Below, in pieces: positions 36,901 through 49,675 of a stretch of DNA of 64,000 nucleotides (position 1 is its first letter; every line of letters begins with the position of its first letter). The stretch is from Viscum album (lineage: Eukaryota; Streptophyta; Magnoliopsida; Santalales; Viscaceae): the NCBI GenBank assembly GCA_963277665.1, contig OY728159.1:1019669343-1019733342 (forward strand), given 5' to 3'. The notes below the pieces were generated by a model that had not been told where the DNA came from, did not search any database, and was given only the letters and a program-made list of their open reading frames with translations. Both the position numbers and the translations under genes were made by a program.

Positions 36901-38280
36901 AGGATAGTCCAAATTTATTTCAGAATGAATATATTAAATGTGATATGTAACTTTTATTAGAATAATAAACCTAAAAATCATGCACTAACTTTAACAAAAA
37001 GATCAAAAATTTTCAAATGAAAAAAAGAAGGATAGGTGGCCTTTGAGCGCATTCATACATGAACTTTTCGTATGTGTTTGATTAATTGAATTACAACCTC
37101 TTCTTATTCAGTTTATTTTTTTGTTAACACAGGAAGAGGGATTTATAAAAACATTCCTCTTTCAATAACATGATCTTCCTAAACATTCTACAGTAATTAG
37201 GTTTGATTCTAATTAATATACTAATTCTGGGAGTAATTTCATATTTCTTTATTTATCTCCCCCTTAAGGGAAACACTCATAAACATCTTTATAATGGTGA
37301 ATTTTTCCAATAATGGTTTTCAAGATGTTCTAATATAGAGAATACACCAGAATTTATCTTCAGATTATTAATGTCAAGATTTGAAAAATTATATAACTTC
37401 ATCAAGGATGATCTTCTTCAATACTTATTTTTCAGGATACCAAAAAATGATCTAACCATGATGATATCTTATTTATACTTATTGTCTTGGATATGATAAC
37501 ATATATTCTTAAAATTCATCAATGATGACCTTCTTTCTTATCAATGGAGTTGGTCCTGTTTCGATAGTATTCATGATTGTACATCTGAACATTTGTTCTA
37601 ATTTATATTGTGTAGTAGAGCTCCCTTTGCATTACATTTGGATTTTTGTGTCGATTTGTTTCCCTTATTAGTTTTCATAGATGGTGAAATCTTAACCATC
37701 TTAAGGGTTTTTCTTATTCTAGAAGAATATGAATTCAATATTTTTCATAATATCCATAATTTTATTACATGATGGAGGTATTTTAATAGTAAAATCCTCT
37801 AGTGAAGATTACGTACCAGTAGAAATTGTTTCCTTTTATAAATTCTGAATATGTATCTTCTCAAAATTGGCCAAATGAACTTCTAATTCATATTGTAGTT
37901 ATTCTGATCTTCAATCATAATCATCTACTCTTCAAAAATATCCATTATGCATTCAAATTATTCTTCATTCAATTTAATTTTTTTAACGAAAAAATCATGT
38001 TCCATGATATTCTATGATTTTACATCTAATTTTAAATCATTGAGATCAATAATATTTTTCAATATTTTTTCAAGTTCACGCAACATTTCATCCAGAATAT
38101 ATTTGATTTAAAAATAATTAATATAATTAATATTTATTAATTAATTTAATCATATTATTTATTATACATATATATATATTGGTAGATAATTTGATAACAG
38201 TAAGACACTTATTAAAAAAAGAATAGAAGTATATAAATGATAATAGTAAGACACTTACAAAATGTATCATAAATCAAATA
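36901..38280. other. Non-coding interior of the MULE
   Basis: AT-rich with no supported frame. It lies downstream of the transposase-PMD gene and could hold its 3' untranslated region. A short direct repeat (GATAA(C/T)AGTAAGACACTTA) occurs twice at about 38193-38262. Confidence 0.5.
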
Positions 38281-41200
38281 TCAATCTAATATACACCTCT
38301 GGCATGGATGCCCCTTTGTCCCACAGCTAGGCGTATACTAGATGCGCCCACACCGTGTCTGTCTATGTCTGTGCTCTAGCGTATACTGCGCATCCTCATC
38401 GATAGACACCTCCACATCCTCCTGTGTGACAGGTGGTGGATGTACAGTCTCACCGACTGTACCCTGGCCCTCATTTAAGGATAGAGGAAGCTAGCTCGAA
38501 CTCTCACCAACATAAGAAGTAGATGGATGCTCTACTGCAGATGACTGCAATAAAGCATTGATCTCAAGCGAGTCATCGTCTGTATGTACCTGTGGCTGTA
38601 CCTGAGAAGATGGAGGAGCATCTGACTGATCATACTGAACACCCTCCTCCAGTGAAAAAATAACATGTGGCCTAGCAAGCTGGATACCCTCCTCCTATGG
38701 AACAACAACATTTATAATAGGGTTGTCACCCCCAGGTACATATATGTGATGCTCAGTAGGCTCTGCGGCCTCCGCAGCAGGTGGTGGATCAAAGAAAATT
38801 CCATGATAAACTCGTCCATCGACAGAAGCAGCTGTGCCAAAAGGGTGTGAAAATATGCTGGGTTAAAGGTAGCTCTCTCCACTAGACCAAACATATGAAG
38901 TATATGACCAATAAGAGCATCCTGTGAAAGCAAATTCCATTGTTAACTAATATGAATAAAAAATCTGTTGAACGATGGAAGGAAGAATGCATACCAACTC
39001 ATGAAAGTCCCATCCGTGCCGTGTCAGAAATCTTACTGGGGACCTAATGTACCAGCCTGCATAATCCATCTGATCCGTCAAATAAAAACGTATTTTCCCT
39101 ACCCCTTGCAATTGGGAATCCCATCATCTGTCCCATAACGTAACATATCTAGCATGGTAGCTCCTCCAATCAAAATCCATCTTCCCTGACATATTCAGGG
39201 AATGCAATGAATCCAACTGACTAGGTGGGTCAGGAACTGGCTGAAGGAATCCAAACTGCCTCATAACCCTATCCGTCTGATGCCACTCGACTATATGAAA
39301 ATGAATCAGTGGAACCCTGAAGGAGCCGATAGCAAGCATCACTGTACAATACGACGGTAGACTCTGAAGAATATCATCTGTATATGGAATCCATGTAATC
39401 TGAAAGAAAAAATGAATAATCAATTAAAAAATGAATATATGTATAATAAAGAGTAAAAATTTAACAATATAAATAATAATCACTTACATTGTCTGGTTAA
39501 ATGCTGTCTAACATAAGTCTGTAGGTGTGAACATCATGTCTTGGAGAATCTGAATGTCGATGCACCTAACTCCGCCTGTAGATAAAATTTTTATTTTTAC
39601 ATTTCATAATAGAATCACATACAATTAAGTTTGACATTAGAAGGAATTAATAACATACCAACGTCCACGTGGAGCCTCTACTACAATATCAACGGGTAAT
39701 GGCGCACGGGCATGTGGAGCTAAACGAGGGATGTGCTCCCATACCCACATCTGCAGAAGAACCATGCATCCTATGATCTGTATCTTATCGATGCAACATG
39801 CCCTACATAGGGCCCTATATGTATATTATAGGCAGGAAGACCCCCAACTATACTGGCATGCTTAGTCCAAATTCTCTAAAAAAGATAAATACATCAGGTG
39901 CACAAAAGTATTAGAGTGGTCAACAAAAAGCGTGCCACCGATCAGCCTCAAAATATATGCGCGTGAAAATCTTAGCATGGTGACGTCATCAATATCATAT
40001 GGTAAATGTGTGAAGTGCTGGTCTAACCAAGGCATCCGCAATCTACCATCGAAGATGGTCCTTCCATCATCCTGGACCTCTATGCCCAGTAGTATATATA
40101 CAAGATCAGGAAAATTTGATGGAACTCGGCCTGTCAGAGCATGTCCGTCGATAGGGAGGCCCAATATAATGGCCACATCCTGTAATGTAATAGTCATATT
40201 CCCCTTACTGAAGTGGAAAGTATGCGACTCTGGCCTCTGTCTCTCTACAAGTGCGACAATGAGCAGATGATCAAGAAATGTGAAGTCGCACATTGCAACT
40301 CCATAGAATTCGGCTCGACGAAGATGGTGGACAATAGCGAGAGGTGATGCGGTATGATGGAAATGGTGAGATCTGCATACACTCAAGGGAGACACATGAC
40401 ATCCCTCTAAAAGCAGCCAGGATACAAGAGTAGCCTCAGATGTAAGCAATGGAAAACCTGCCATCTGCACACATGATATCATCATTACTTTTTAATAGTT
40501 AATTGAATAAAAATTGTAAACTTTTATTTAAAAAAAATCTACAACAAGAAAAATAAGGTAGAAAATAAAGCAGCAGTGATGAAAAACCTACATTGAAGAT
40601 TTAGAAGCATGATATATTCATTTTCATTCGGTGTTTATTTTTTTAATAGTTTTAGTATCATAAAATTCTTTATGATAAAATCCAAAAATTGTAAACTTTT
40701 ATTTAAAAAAAATCTACAACAAGAAAAATAAGGTAGAAAATAAAGCAGCAGTGATGAAAAACCTACATTGAAGATGTGTAAGCATGATATATTCATTTTC
40801 ATTCTATGTTAAATTTTTTAATAGTTTTAGTATCATAAAATTATTTATGATAAAATAAAAAAATAAGGCAAACCAAAATTCAAACATCTCAAAAATGGAG
40901 CAGGTCAGAAATAAAAGGATTCAATAATGAAACATTCACATACGAAAAAACATTTACATATTAATGATATTATACACATACTCGATCATGGATAACGATA
41001 TGTGGAACTCTATCCTGCCACTTGGGGACATCTCTTATGAGTATGTCCTTCTGCATGACAAATACTGCATTATATTCTCCCTCCTCATTGCTGAGGCCAA
41101 TCCATCTCATTTCTGATATGAGTTGACTTTGGTATTCCTCGAGGCCGCAACCTGGTAGCATGAAGCCAATAATTTTAAAAATTTCAGACATTGAAAAAAT

Positions 41201-43705
41201 CACAAATGAAACCAAAACCAACTTATGAAAACCTGGAAATATCAGGGACGATGGTCGGTTGATCAGCAGGCAATGTGATAGAATGGAAGTCACCAACATG
41301 CATCTAAGCAGCACTATAACAGTTAACCAAAGTTCCCATGTGATACACCGGGTCAACATATGTCTCCCATGATATATTTACCGAAGCGAATGCTATGATA
41401 ACATGTGCACATGGATATCTCAATGCCATAAAGCTGCCGCAATAACAGTACCTATTGTCCCACATCATGACAAACACTCCACCAGTAGTGCATATAGCAT
41501 GGTCATAGCATTGTCTTACCTGAAAACTCTTCTTTTCCCTATCAAAGGCTATAACATTCCATCTTGAAGCCTCATTCTATATTCGGTCAATATCACTTTG
41601 AAAATGCTGAGTAAAATGCATTCCATTTTCCATCCTTTGGTAGACCTTTTGGGACCGGTCAACAAAGTAGTGAACACATCTAAAAAATTTCTCTTTCACT
41701 AACCCTATGATTGAGTGTTTGCGCACACCCTTGAGGACCCCATTTATGCACTCCACTATATTAGTGGTCATATTCCCATATCTCATGCCACCATCGTATG
41801 CTAATGACCATTTTTCCTTTGAAATTTGCATCATATATTCATATACCACCTCATTAATAGTTTGAATCTCTTAAAGACGTCAACCAAACCTTTATTATTG
41901 GGGTTCATATGCTGAAAACATAAGATAATAATGTATTAAAATGGATATTAAATTTTTCTAAAAAAGAAAGTTTAGAAAACCATACCCAACTTGAGGATTT
42001 CCTTCTTTATGACCTCATCTCTAAAATGATTATGCACATTACTTGCAATATGTCTAATGCAATAAAGATGATAAGAATTTGGCTCAGTCCAAGAAACCCA
42101 ATAACTACTCATGACCTCTATAATCGCTCGATGGTGATCATATATCAGACACACACCCTGTTTTTACGTCACATGAACACGTACACATGCCAAAAACCAG
42201 CTCCAGCATTCAAAATTTTCTTTTTCAACAATATAAAAAGCAAGTTGTAGAGGAGCGCGATTACCATCCTGTGTGGAAGCAATGAGTATAACACCTATAT
42301 ACTTTCCAAAAAGGAATGTGCCATCTACCTGAATAAATTGTTTACAATAGGGAAAATCAGCAATGCATGGTCTGAATGCCCAAAAAATCCTATTGAAATT
42401 CACCTTTGACCGATCAACTCAATGATTCTGGGGAACATACTCAACATTTTCCAAATGATAAAAAATATGATTGTTGAGAGACAATAATTCCATAAGTTGT
42501 GGCAACATCGCATAAGATTTATCCCAATAAACATAAACTTTTACAATGGATTTCTATTTTGAATTCCAAGCTTTATTGTATGATATCTTATAGTTATACA
42601 ACGGTTGAATTATTTCCTGAACAAGGGAAACATAAACATCCTGACATGTTCGTATCATCTAACAAATAACAGTAGATATAAACTCTGCGTCAAGGGAAGA
42701 ATGATCTTGTGCAAAGCTGGGATGCAGACAAGTGTGTGAGCCTTCTAATTTGGTTATCTTCCAACATCCATAATATTTATCAAATATTTCTCTTAATTGA
42801 AATTTAAATTCTGACCCATATTGTTCACAACGAATGAAATATTTGGCCTTCTTTGACTCATCAACCACAAATGTGAAATGTCACTCAATATGGTTTTTCT
42901 TTATCACAATTTTCATGGCCAGTTTAGTTTCGAACCCCTACTCAACATATATGGAATTATTATTTGATGTAGGCCTATTACCTATAATGCCAGGGAATTC
43001 AGAAGCTGGTGTAATGAAATCCCAATAAAAATGTGTTTCATGAGACATTAATTCAACTAAGGAACTCAAAACTGAAGGATGATTACCACTAATAGGTGGA
43101 TGTAGTGGAGGTCTATATCTCAAAGTAACCTCAGAAGGTTCATTCCCCACTACATCATCTCCTGATGACTCCCCAGATTCTTCTTCCTCAGATAAACTTT
43201 CATGTACTATATCAGCACACAAAGGGATGCAATCTACATTTCCTTACAAATTTTGATCATCTTCTTCATAACATTATTCCATAGGAGTCATATGAGAAGG
43301 AGGAAATGAATAAGACTACTGTGAAGGACCAGCTTCTACAGAGCTCACAAAGTATGGTTCTGTAGTAATCGATCGCACCACATCAATATCAGAAATGACA
43401 ACAAATAATTCCATCAAACCATTAATACACTATTTCCTAAATAAAATAGAAGCCTCCATCCAATCATCATCATCGACTACAGGGTACTCGCTGTGACATA
43501 GAAACTCAAGATATTGAAGATATTGGTATCTAATTGAAGTTATTTCTTGTTCAGCCCTTAGTTTTAATCGACTATAAATCTTATTATAAAATACATCCAA
43601 TGTCATAATACGATGGAGATTTACCACTCTGGAAGGTGACACATTTTAGCTAAAAACATGCTCGGTATAAATTACATCATCGTTGGAATATATTTGCGCA
43701 GACAT
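38281..43705 (-). pseudogene. MULE transposase fused to plant mobile domain (PMD), seven exons, decayed
   Basis: ATG at 43705. The N-terminal MULE domain includes RIMTLDVFYNKIYSRLKL. The DNA-binding region carries YFIRCEQYGSEFKFQLRE, CWKITKLEGSHTC. The catalytic residues are Asp in QVDGTFLFGKY (42323-42325), Asp in IYDHH (42137-42139) and Glu in NIVECINGVLK (41751-41753). A SWIM zinc finger follows (CYCGSF ... PCAH, 41447-41403). After a 517-bp intron the PMD begins with MAGFPLL: LVERQRPESHTFHFSKGNMT, VAIILGLPIDG, LIGGTLFVDHS, then WIPYTDDILQSLP and YHARYVTLWDR. Six GT-AG introns fit: 41912-41985, 41152-41232, 40465-40981, 39576-39658, 39400-39487 and 38922-38994. The C-terminus ends CGTKGHPCQRCILD, stop at 38281. 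Stops (for example near 43649, 43430 and 39862) and frameshifts (near 41880 and 38800) show decay. PMD is the domain of MAIN/MAIL1 silencing proteins and of some transposons. The fusion implies one transcription unit. Confidence 0.9.
40511..40860. repeat. Tandem duplication (2 x 175 bp) within the MULE-PMD intron
   Basis: Units 40511-40685 and 40686-40860 both start AAATTGTAAACTTTTATTTA and are nearly identical by eye. They sit wholly in the intron that joins the transposase and PMD parts. Confidence 0.85.
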
Positions 43706-45050
43706 AATTACCTATAAAAAACAATTTAAAAAATATTATATACTACATTAAAATTTTAAATTATTTAATTTGGTTTTGAATAATTGATTATCTTGAAACT
43801 TTTTTTATGTATTGATTTATCACTGTTAAGGTATAGTGATTGTGATATTATCACAAAAGAAAATTTAATATAATGTTTCATAAAGTTTAATTACTTACGA
43901 ATATATAATCATGACTTGATCTTGAGACTTACGATTAGTTTTTCATTATCTAATAAACTAACCAAAACCTATGGGTGGACTCTTGTCTCCATTATCAAAT
44001 ATTTTAGCAACAACTAATCTCATTTCAAACAACAAAGCCTCCTCTCAAATGAGTTCTCGAATGCCTCTTCACAGACACCTCTTCCGGGAATCCTGTTCGG
44101 GGACACCTCTTCGAGGGCATCTATCTTTTAATTAAAAATTTACTCACATGCATGTGAGGGGGTCTAGGGGTATGAAATACATAAATTTTTTTAAGCAAAC
44201 ACACATGTCCTTACACTTACTGAGAGATGACTCATAGTTCATCAATGCGAAAAATTTAAATTATTACAAATTGAATAACCACATACACCAAATAAAACAT
44301 GAAATTTCAATTATGCATGGTCGGTCATCTCAAGATCAGTAATCACTCATACCATGTTTTTTGGTATAATTATTATATTATCCATATTATATAACTTTAT
44401 CTATTACTAAATGAAATGTATATTAAATACTACACCTCTTTTCCAAAAATTTAACTTCATGTGTATATATATATATATAATTATTAATAACATTTAATAA
44501 ATTTTATTATAACTAATATAATTGAGATTTACATAATAAATAGTTTTGTTATTTGAAATTTTAGGGAATTATAATGTTTTTTGGCCATTCTTCTACTTTT
44601 CAAAATATAAGTAAATATATTTTCTACTTTATCGATTAAAAATATTATTACTAATAAATAAAAGTAATATAATTTACACTTACATCAAAACCATTCATTA
44701 AAATAAACTTCTCTAACATAAATTACTTTTCCTAAACATTCAACATTTTTGACATAACATAAAACATTCAATATTTAGACAACATACATTCAAAAAATTA
44801 AATCATACAAACATTCAAAATCTATAAAATTAAATCATAAAAAACAATACACATCATTCGTAACATATGAAATAAATAAATCATACACACAATTAAACAT
44901 ACAAATGAAATAAATAAACACAATTAAAAAAATTAAAATGTTATATAGAAATTTTACCTCTATAAAAGCAGAAAATATTTGTTGAGAAAGAATTTCCACA
45001 GGGCTTCACAACAAAATCCATAGGAGAACAATGGTTTTTGAGGGGGGGGG
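43706..45050. other. 5' region of the MULE gene
   Basis: AT-rich, no frame recognised. It lies between the right terminal hairpins and the transposase ATG, so it probably holds the leader and perhaps a leader intron. No splice sites were assigned. Confidence 0.45.
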
Positions 45051-45055
45051 GGCTC

Positions 45056-45063
45056 CTTTTATA
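45056..45063 (-). promoter_or_regulatory. Possible TATA box of the MULE-PMD gene
   Basis: TATAAAAG on the minus strand, immediately inside the right hairpin array and next to a run of 11 G on the plus strand (45042-45052). MULE terminal repeats commonly carry the transposase promoter. The distance to the ATG (1.35 kb) requires a long or spliced leader. Confidence 0.5.
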
Positions 45064-45076
45064 ATCTTTCTCGGTG

Positions 45077-45225
45077 GGATGTATAAACCACGTTCATGCA
45101 TCCTTCAGCTGGTCTGCAAAGGATGCGTGAATGGGGTTCATGCATCCCTGTCACGTCTCGGATACTTGAACCCCATTGACGCATCCTTCCGCGGAGAAGG
45201 ATGTGTGAACGTCGTTCACGCATCC
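45077..45225. repeat. Right terminal hairpin array of the MULE (4 units)
   Basis: 27-bp inverted-repeat units at 45077-45103, 45121-45147, 45160-45186 and 45199-45225, starting 44, 39 and 39 bp apart. The arms are variants of GGATGCGTGAA and TTCACGCATCC. The outermost unit begins 76 bp from the element end, mirroring the left side. Confidence 0.9.
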
Positions 45226-45301
45226 AAGACCCATTTTTAAAGTTACACGAACCCCGATCCCCTTTCCCAAATTTTTTTTATAAAACCAAAAAAAATTAAC
45301 T

Positions 45302-45311
45302 CCCTCCCCAA
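45302..45311. repeat. Target-site duplication, right copy (MULE)
   Basis: CCCTCCCCAA, identical to 35745-35754. Confidence 0.85.
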
Positions 45312-46025
45312 ATACCTCAATTTATATGTTCATTTTACCTGACTAATATACAAATGACAGAAGGAATAAATGTTTTAACAAATATTACAACAATAAAACC
45401 ACAATGTTAATTTAAATTGATTAAAATATTTCTATAGAATTTATTTATATTTTATACATATTTTCTATATTTATTTCATTATAAAATTTTACTTATATCC
45501 ATCCATTGATCATAAAACTGTTTTAATAAATAAAATTATTTTAATATATGAAGAGAAAAAAATTCATTATTGAGAATGTTTTTGAAAAAATAAATCAATA
45601 ATTATAGAAAACACCCCACAACACCCCCTCTAAAAAAACTTATCATACAATATACGATCAAATTGGATTCTAATAATTTTTGAAAAAATTGTTATACAAA
45701 AAAAAATTACATTGAACTATCATTTAAATTCAAAATTTACATACAAAATATTTAAATTCATATGGTATTTATGATTAATAAAAAATATTACAACCCATTA
45801 TATGCAAAATCATAACTCAAGAATAGTTTCTTCATCATTCAACCACTTCCATTTAATAACATTTTTAAGTCACAAAAAATTATATTATTAGTCATTCAAT
45901 ATAGTTGTTAATAGTTATATCTTTAAACTATAAAATGAATCAAGGATTGTTTTCCTAATGTTTCAAGATGATCCGAGATTGTTTATAAAGTTTTTTCTAA
46001 CACACATCAATTATATATACTAAAG
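45312..46025. other. AT-rich flank right of the MULE
   Basis: It continues the polygalacturonase locus on the far side of the insertion, so its first part may be the pseudogene's 3' flank. No gene seen. Confidence 0.45.
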
Positions 46026-46057
46026 TTGGGTGACTTCTTCATATTTTTCACCCAACT

Positions 46058-46619
46058 ATGCTTCCACATCACCCCAAAATGCATTCCTTGCTCCAAATAC
46101 ATGAAAAAACAAGGCTCTTCGGATCCCTCCAATTATCTCGCTCGTGTTTTTCCTCCCCACATACTAGGGTTACCACCTCCCATTCTGCCCCCTCTCCCTC
46201 GATATCCCTCTCCTCGTATGGGTCCTCCACTTACACTACTCCACCTCTGGGTCCTCTGCCTCTGCCTACTTCGCCTCCATCCTCTCCACCTACTTATCCT
46301 CTGTCCTCTTAGCCTACTCCATTTGCTCCTCCTCCAACCCCGACTCCTCTACCTCCGACTCCTCCACCTATATCTCCTTCGACTCTAGATCCTCCCCCAC
46401 CATATCCTCCACATCCAGATGCTCCGTCTTTGGCTCCTCCTTGTGTGACACCCCGCTCCCATCACCGGCTGCTTCGCCTCATAGTACTGTTCCTCAGGCT
46501 GCTCCACCTATGGTTTCTCCACCTATAGATACTCCTACTATGGATCCTCCACCTCCAACTGTAGCTCCTCTACCTCCGACTTTTCCATGCCAGACAACCC
46601 GCTCTCCTTCCCCTCTGTG
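46058..46619 (+). pseudogene. Proline-rich protein-like reading frame, broken
   Basis: From ATG 46058 the frame becomes rich in Pro, Ser and Thr (PPLGPLPLPTSPPSSPPTYP). It has a stop at 46310-46312, continues open with APPPTPTPLPPTPPPISPST, and shifts frame near 46450 into AAPPMVSPPIDTPTMDPPPP, ending TGA at about 46617-46619. A TATATATAC string lies about 45 bp upstream. The composition resembles plant cell-wall or extensin-like proline-rich proteins. The low-complexity repeat (CTCCnCCT) could also be non-coding, so the function is open. Confidence 0.4.
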
Positions 46620-46639
46620 ACTTCACCTCAACCTCCACA

Positions 46640-49498
46640 ATTTTTTTTCACATTTTCGATCTTTGATTTTTATTGTTCTATTTCCAAAGATTTCCACCAA
46701 CCTATCTATTCCCCATACTTGATCATATGTGGAATTGACTATAATATTTAATTTAATCTCCATTTGTATGTTTTTTGTATGGATTTTGATTTACACCCAC
46801 TTCGATGAGTGATTGACATACATCAAAGAGCTATCCTGCTTATCTCAGGTAAATCGATCTATTTCTTCCATGATATTCTCTAGAACATTGGGACGATTTT
46901 TTTAATGCATTTGAATCTCAAAATGTGTTATTTTATCCCTAATGATCCTGAGATTGAAGCAGATTATTAGAATACTTTCATCATTGTAATCCAAAACATT
47001 TCATCCTAGCCATTGAATAAGTACAGGTCTTCAGAACATATGTTAGTGTTGATGCATTACTTTCAACCTATAAATCTGGTATGAAATATAAATTATGTAT
47101 TATTATTTACATGGGAAAATATACATTATAAATATTTTAATTTCATCTATTTTAGTGTCATTGGAATACATTTTATAAGGTTTTATTTCAATTTATACAT
47201 TATGAGATGTGAAACTTTATAAATTTTGTTTTGTACCCCATACATTACATTGTTTTATTAATTTGTTATAATCATTTTCCATTTTGCAATATATTTTTTG
47301 TACTTAGTTTTTTTTTGTGTTGGGACCTATTTTCACTTGGAAAACAATGCTCATAATGAAAATCAGAATAGTAACTAAATAAATTTCAATTATTTTATGA
47401 TACAAATCTATCTTATTATTTTATGTACTAAACATTAACCGCTCTCTACATACAAATCCAGATTATCATTTAGTCTTCAACTAGTTAGCTGTAAAATGTT
47501 CATTTCACTAAATTATTGGTTTTTCATTTAATAGTAGTGGAAAATGATTTCTTTCACCTAAATTCATTTCCATATCCATTTCTTATTTCACTTCCATACA
47601 TTTCAGAAAGGAGAAATTTATTTTCTTTCTCTGATCTCAATAACTGAAATTACTTCTATTTGGGGTCAGTTATGAACATAGAGCTTCCCTTAAACATTTT
47701 AATTCTAAAATTAATTTTTTTGGAATTTATCTGTGTAATTTTATATTTTCTTCTCATTTAATATATTTATTCCCTCTTTATATTGAATTTTTCTCAATTA
47801 TATATTACCATGCCAATGATTTTTGAAAAAATCAGAGGTTAGTTATCCGTTGAATTACACTATATATACTAATTTTTATATTTTGGTAATTTTATACATT
47901 TTAAATTTTGTTGATTCATAAATTTTTAAGAGATTTTATGTATAAAATCATTAAACAGTTACAAGGTTTTAATGAATTTCTTAGATTAGTACATCTCCTG
48001 CATTTTATAGTTTTCTGGTTTAATTACATTGAAATGTAGTTAAAAAAAACCATACATATTTTAGTCAATAGTAAGTGGTTTTTCAATATCCATTTTCATG
48101 TTTTTTCCTACAGTTTTATTTAGTAACCCATTTCAAGTTCCTTTCCATGAGTCAAAATTTATACATCATAAATTTTCATAACCTTTTTTTTCTACAGATT
48201 AGATTGGTATCAAACATTAGTATACTAAAACTATTATCGTTTTATACTCTCTATAATATATTATATATATTTTGTTGATCGGATTATATTTTTATTATAT
48301 TTTGGTCTATTGTTACGTGTGTATACCCCTATATTGATTGTATAATTCATTTTTGAGTTGATGAATTTTTGATCTATTTCTCCATAATTTATGGGCTTGT
48401 AGTTTGGATTGAAATGTTTCTCATGTTTATATATATATAGCTCATACCAGACATTTTATTTATAGTACAAGGTCATGAATCCTTCAATAATGTGTCATAT
48501 AGTTCATGTTTATCGGACGTATTGTATGATTCCATTCTCAACCAATATGCATTAAATTCTAACCTGACAAGAATGAGGAGTGATTCGAAAACCGAATCAT
48601 ATCTCTTTTCCAAATAGAGATAAATGATACAAGAGAAACTATAATAGGTGGAAAAGGGTGAATGAAAGGTCTCTAAACATACTATATGACATGTTATTTT
48701 AATAGTGATTAATGCAGAGGTGTATAATAGTGAGAGATATTTCAATTATGTTTGAACAAGGGTTTATTATATGAGGTAAATCATGTGCTTATATGTTCTA
48801 ATTTGTGATGATTCAATGATTATTAGTAGGAGTAAATCGATAATTTTTCATGGAGAGACACTCTCTACACCATTCAAAAAAGTATGTATAATTATATAAT
48901 ATGTCTTTTAGGACCATGAAAATGCCTTATAAAATTATTTGGTAGGTAATTTGAAATTATGTAGTTCACCAATCCAAGGGAGTCCATTAAGATGAATTCA
49001 TAGAACCTTTACCAACTACCATTGTTTATTTAGTAACCCATTTATGATTTGATTAATGATATTATCCTCTATTTATTTTCTAAATTATAATGAATGCAAC
49101 TCGCCTCATTTATCACTCCTGATTGAAAAAATCTTTCAAATTATTTGAACATTAAAAAGGTGATGTCTTTATTAGGCACTGTGGTTTATTCATTTTATGG
49201 CATATTAATGAGTTAATTATTATCATTTCTTTCATAAGAAACTTTTCTTTACCCCAAATCACCAGAAAAACTCAACAATTTGATGTACAAAAGGCTTAAA
49301 ACTCAGCACTAGATGAGAGGAAGGTATAGGATTCTAGGGATCATTTCATGCATGAAGGTATGAATTTTCTTTCTTTTTTGAACTTCAAATATGAAAAATC
49401 CTTGAAAATCAATAAAATGGTCTATTTATGATGGATACTTTGTATATATATCAAATTTTTTATGAAATTTCATTATATGTTTGTGTTTTTTATTTCAG
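46640..49498. other. AT-rich stretch, possible introns
   Basis: T-rich sequence with no supported frame. The base composition resembles plant introns and would fit with the exon-like segment at 49499, but no gene model could be built. Confidence 0.35.
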
Positions 49499-49675
49499 AT
49501 GTTCTTTTATCCAAAATGATCTATAAATATTCTCATTTAGTTGACTCTAAAAATGAACAAGATACTCAGATAGAGAGTTTCTCAAATAAAAATGATCTAA
49601 AGAAAAAGAGTGGCCAAGGTTTCCTTCGGGATTATTTTGAACTCCGTAAGGATTACTTTCTTCTTGAACTGATTG
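49499..49675 (+). pseudogene. Exon-like segment of unknown gene
   Basis: Bounded by TTTATTTCAG upstream and GTATGTCATC downstream, both good plant splice signals. The 177-base segment is open in one frame: VLLSKMIYKYSHLVDSKNEQ, then charged residues, then GQGFLRDYFELRKDYFLLEL. The family was not recognised. It may belong with the pieces at 50480-51440. Confidence 0.4.

Larger units (their letters stand above)
35755..45301 (-). mobile_element. Mutator-like element (MULE) with hairpin-array termini and PMD gene
   Basis: The element is bounded by a perfect 10-bp direct duplication. Ends are inverted and similar: the left starts GGATAATCATTTTAAATGGG, and the right, reverse-complemented, starts AGTTAATTTTTTTTGG. 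Both then reach TTTAAAAAnGGGTCTnnGATGCGTGAAC about 76-79 bp in, followed by four hairpins. Between the ends lies one minus-strand gene (43705-38281) encoding a MULE transposase joined to a plant mobile domain. The gene has stops, so this copy is probably immobile, but the structure is that of an autonomous element of 9.5 kb inserted in the 3' end of the polygalacturonase pseudogene. Confidence 0.9.

Noticed and set aside
35834..45225. CRISPR array
   Set aside because: Regular 39-bp spacing of palindromes could mimic one, but the spacers are short and partly repeated, units sit at both transposon ends, and this is a plant nuclear sequence.
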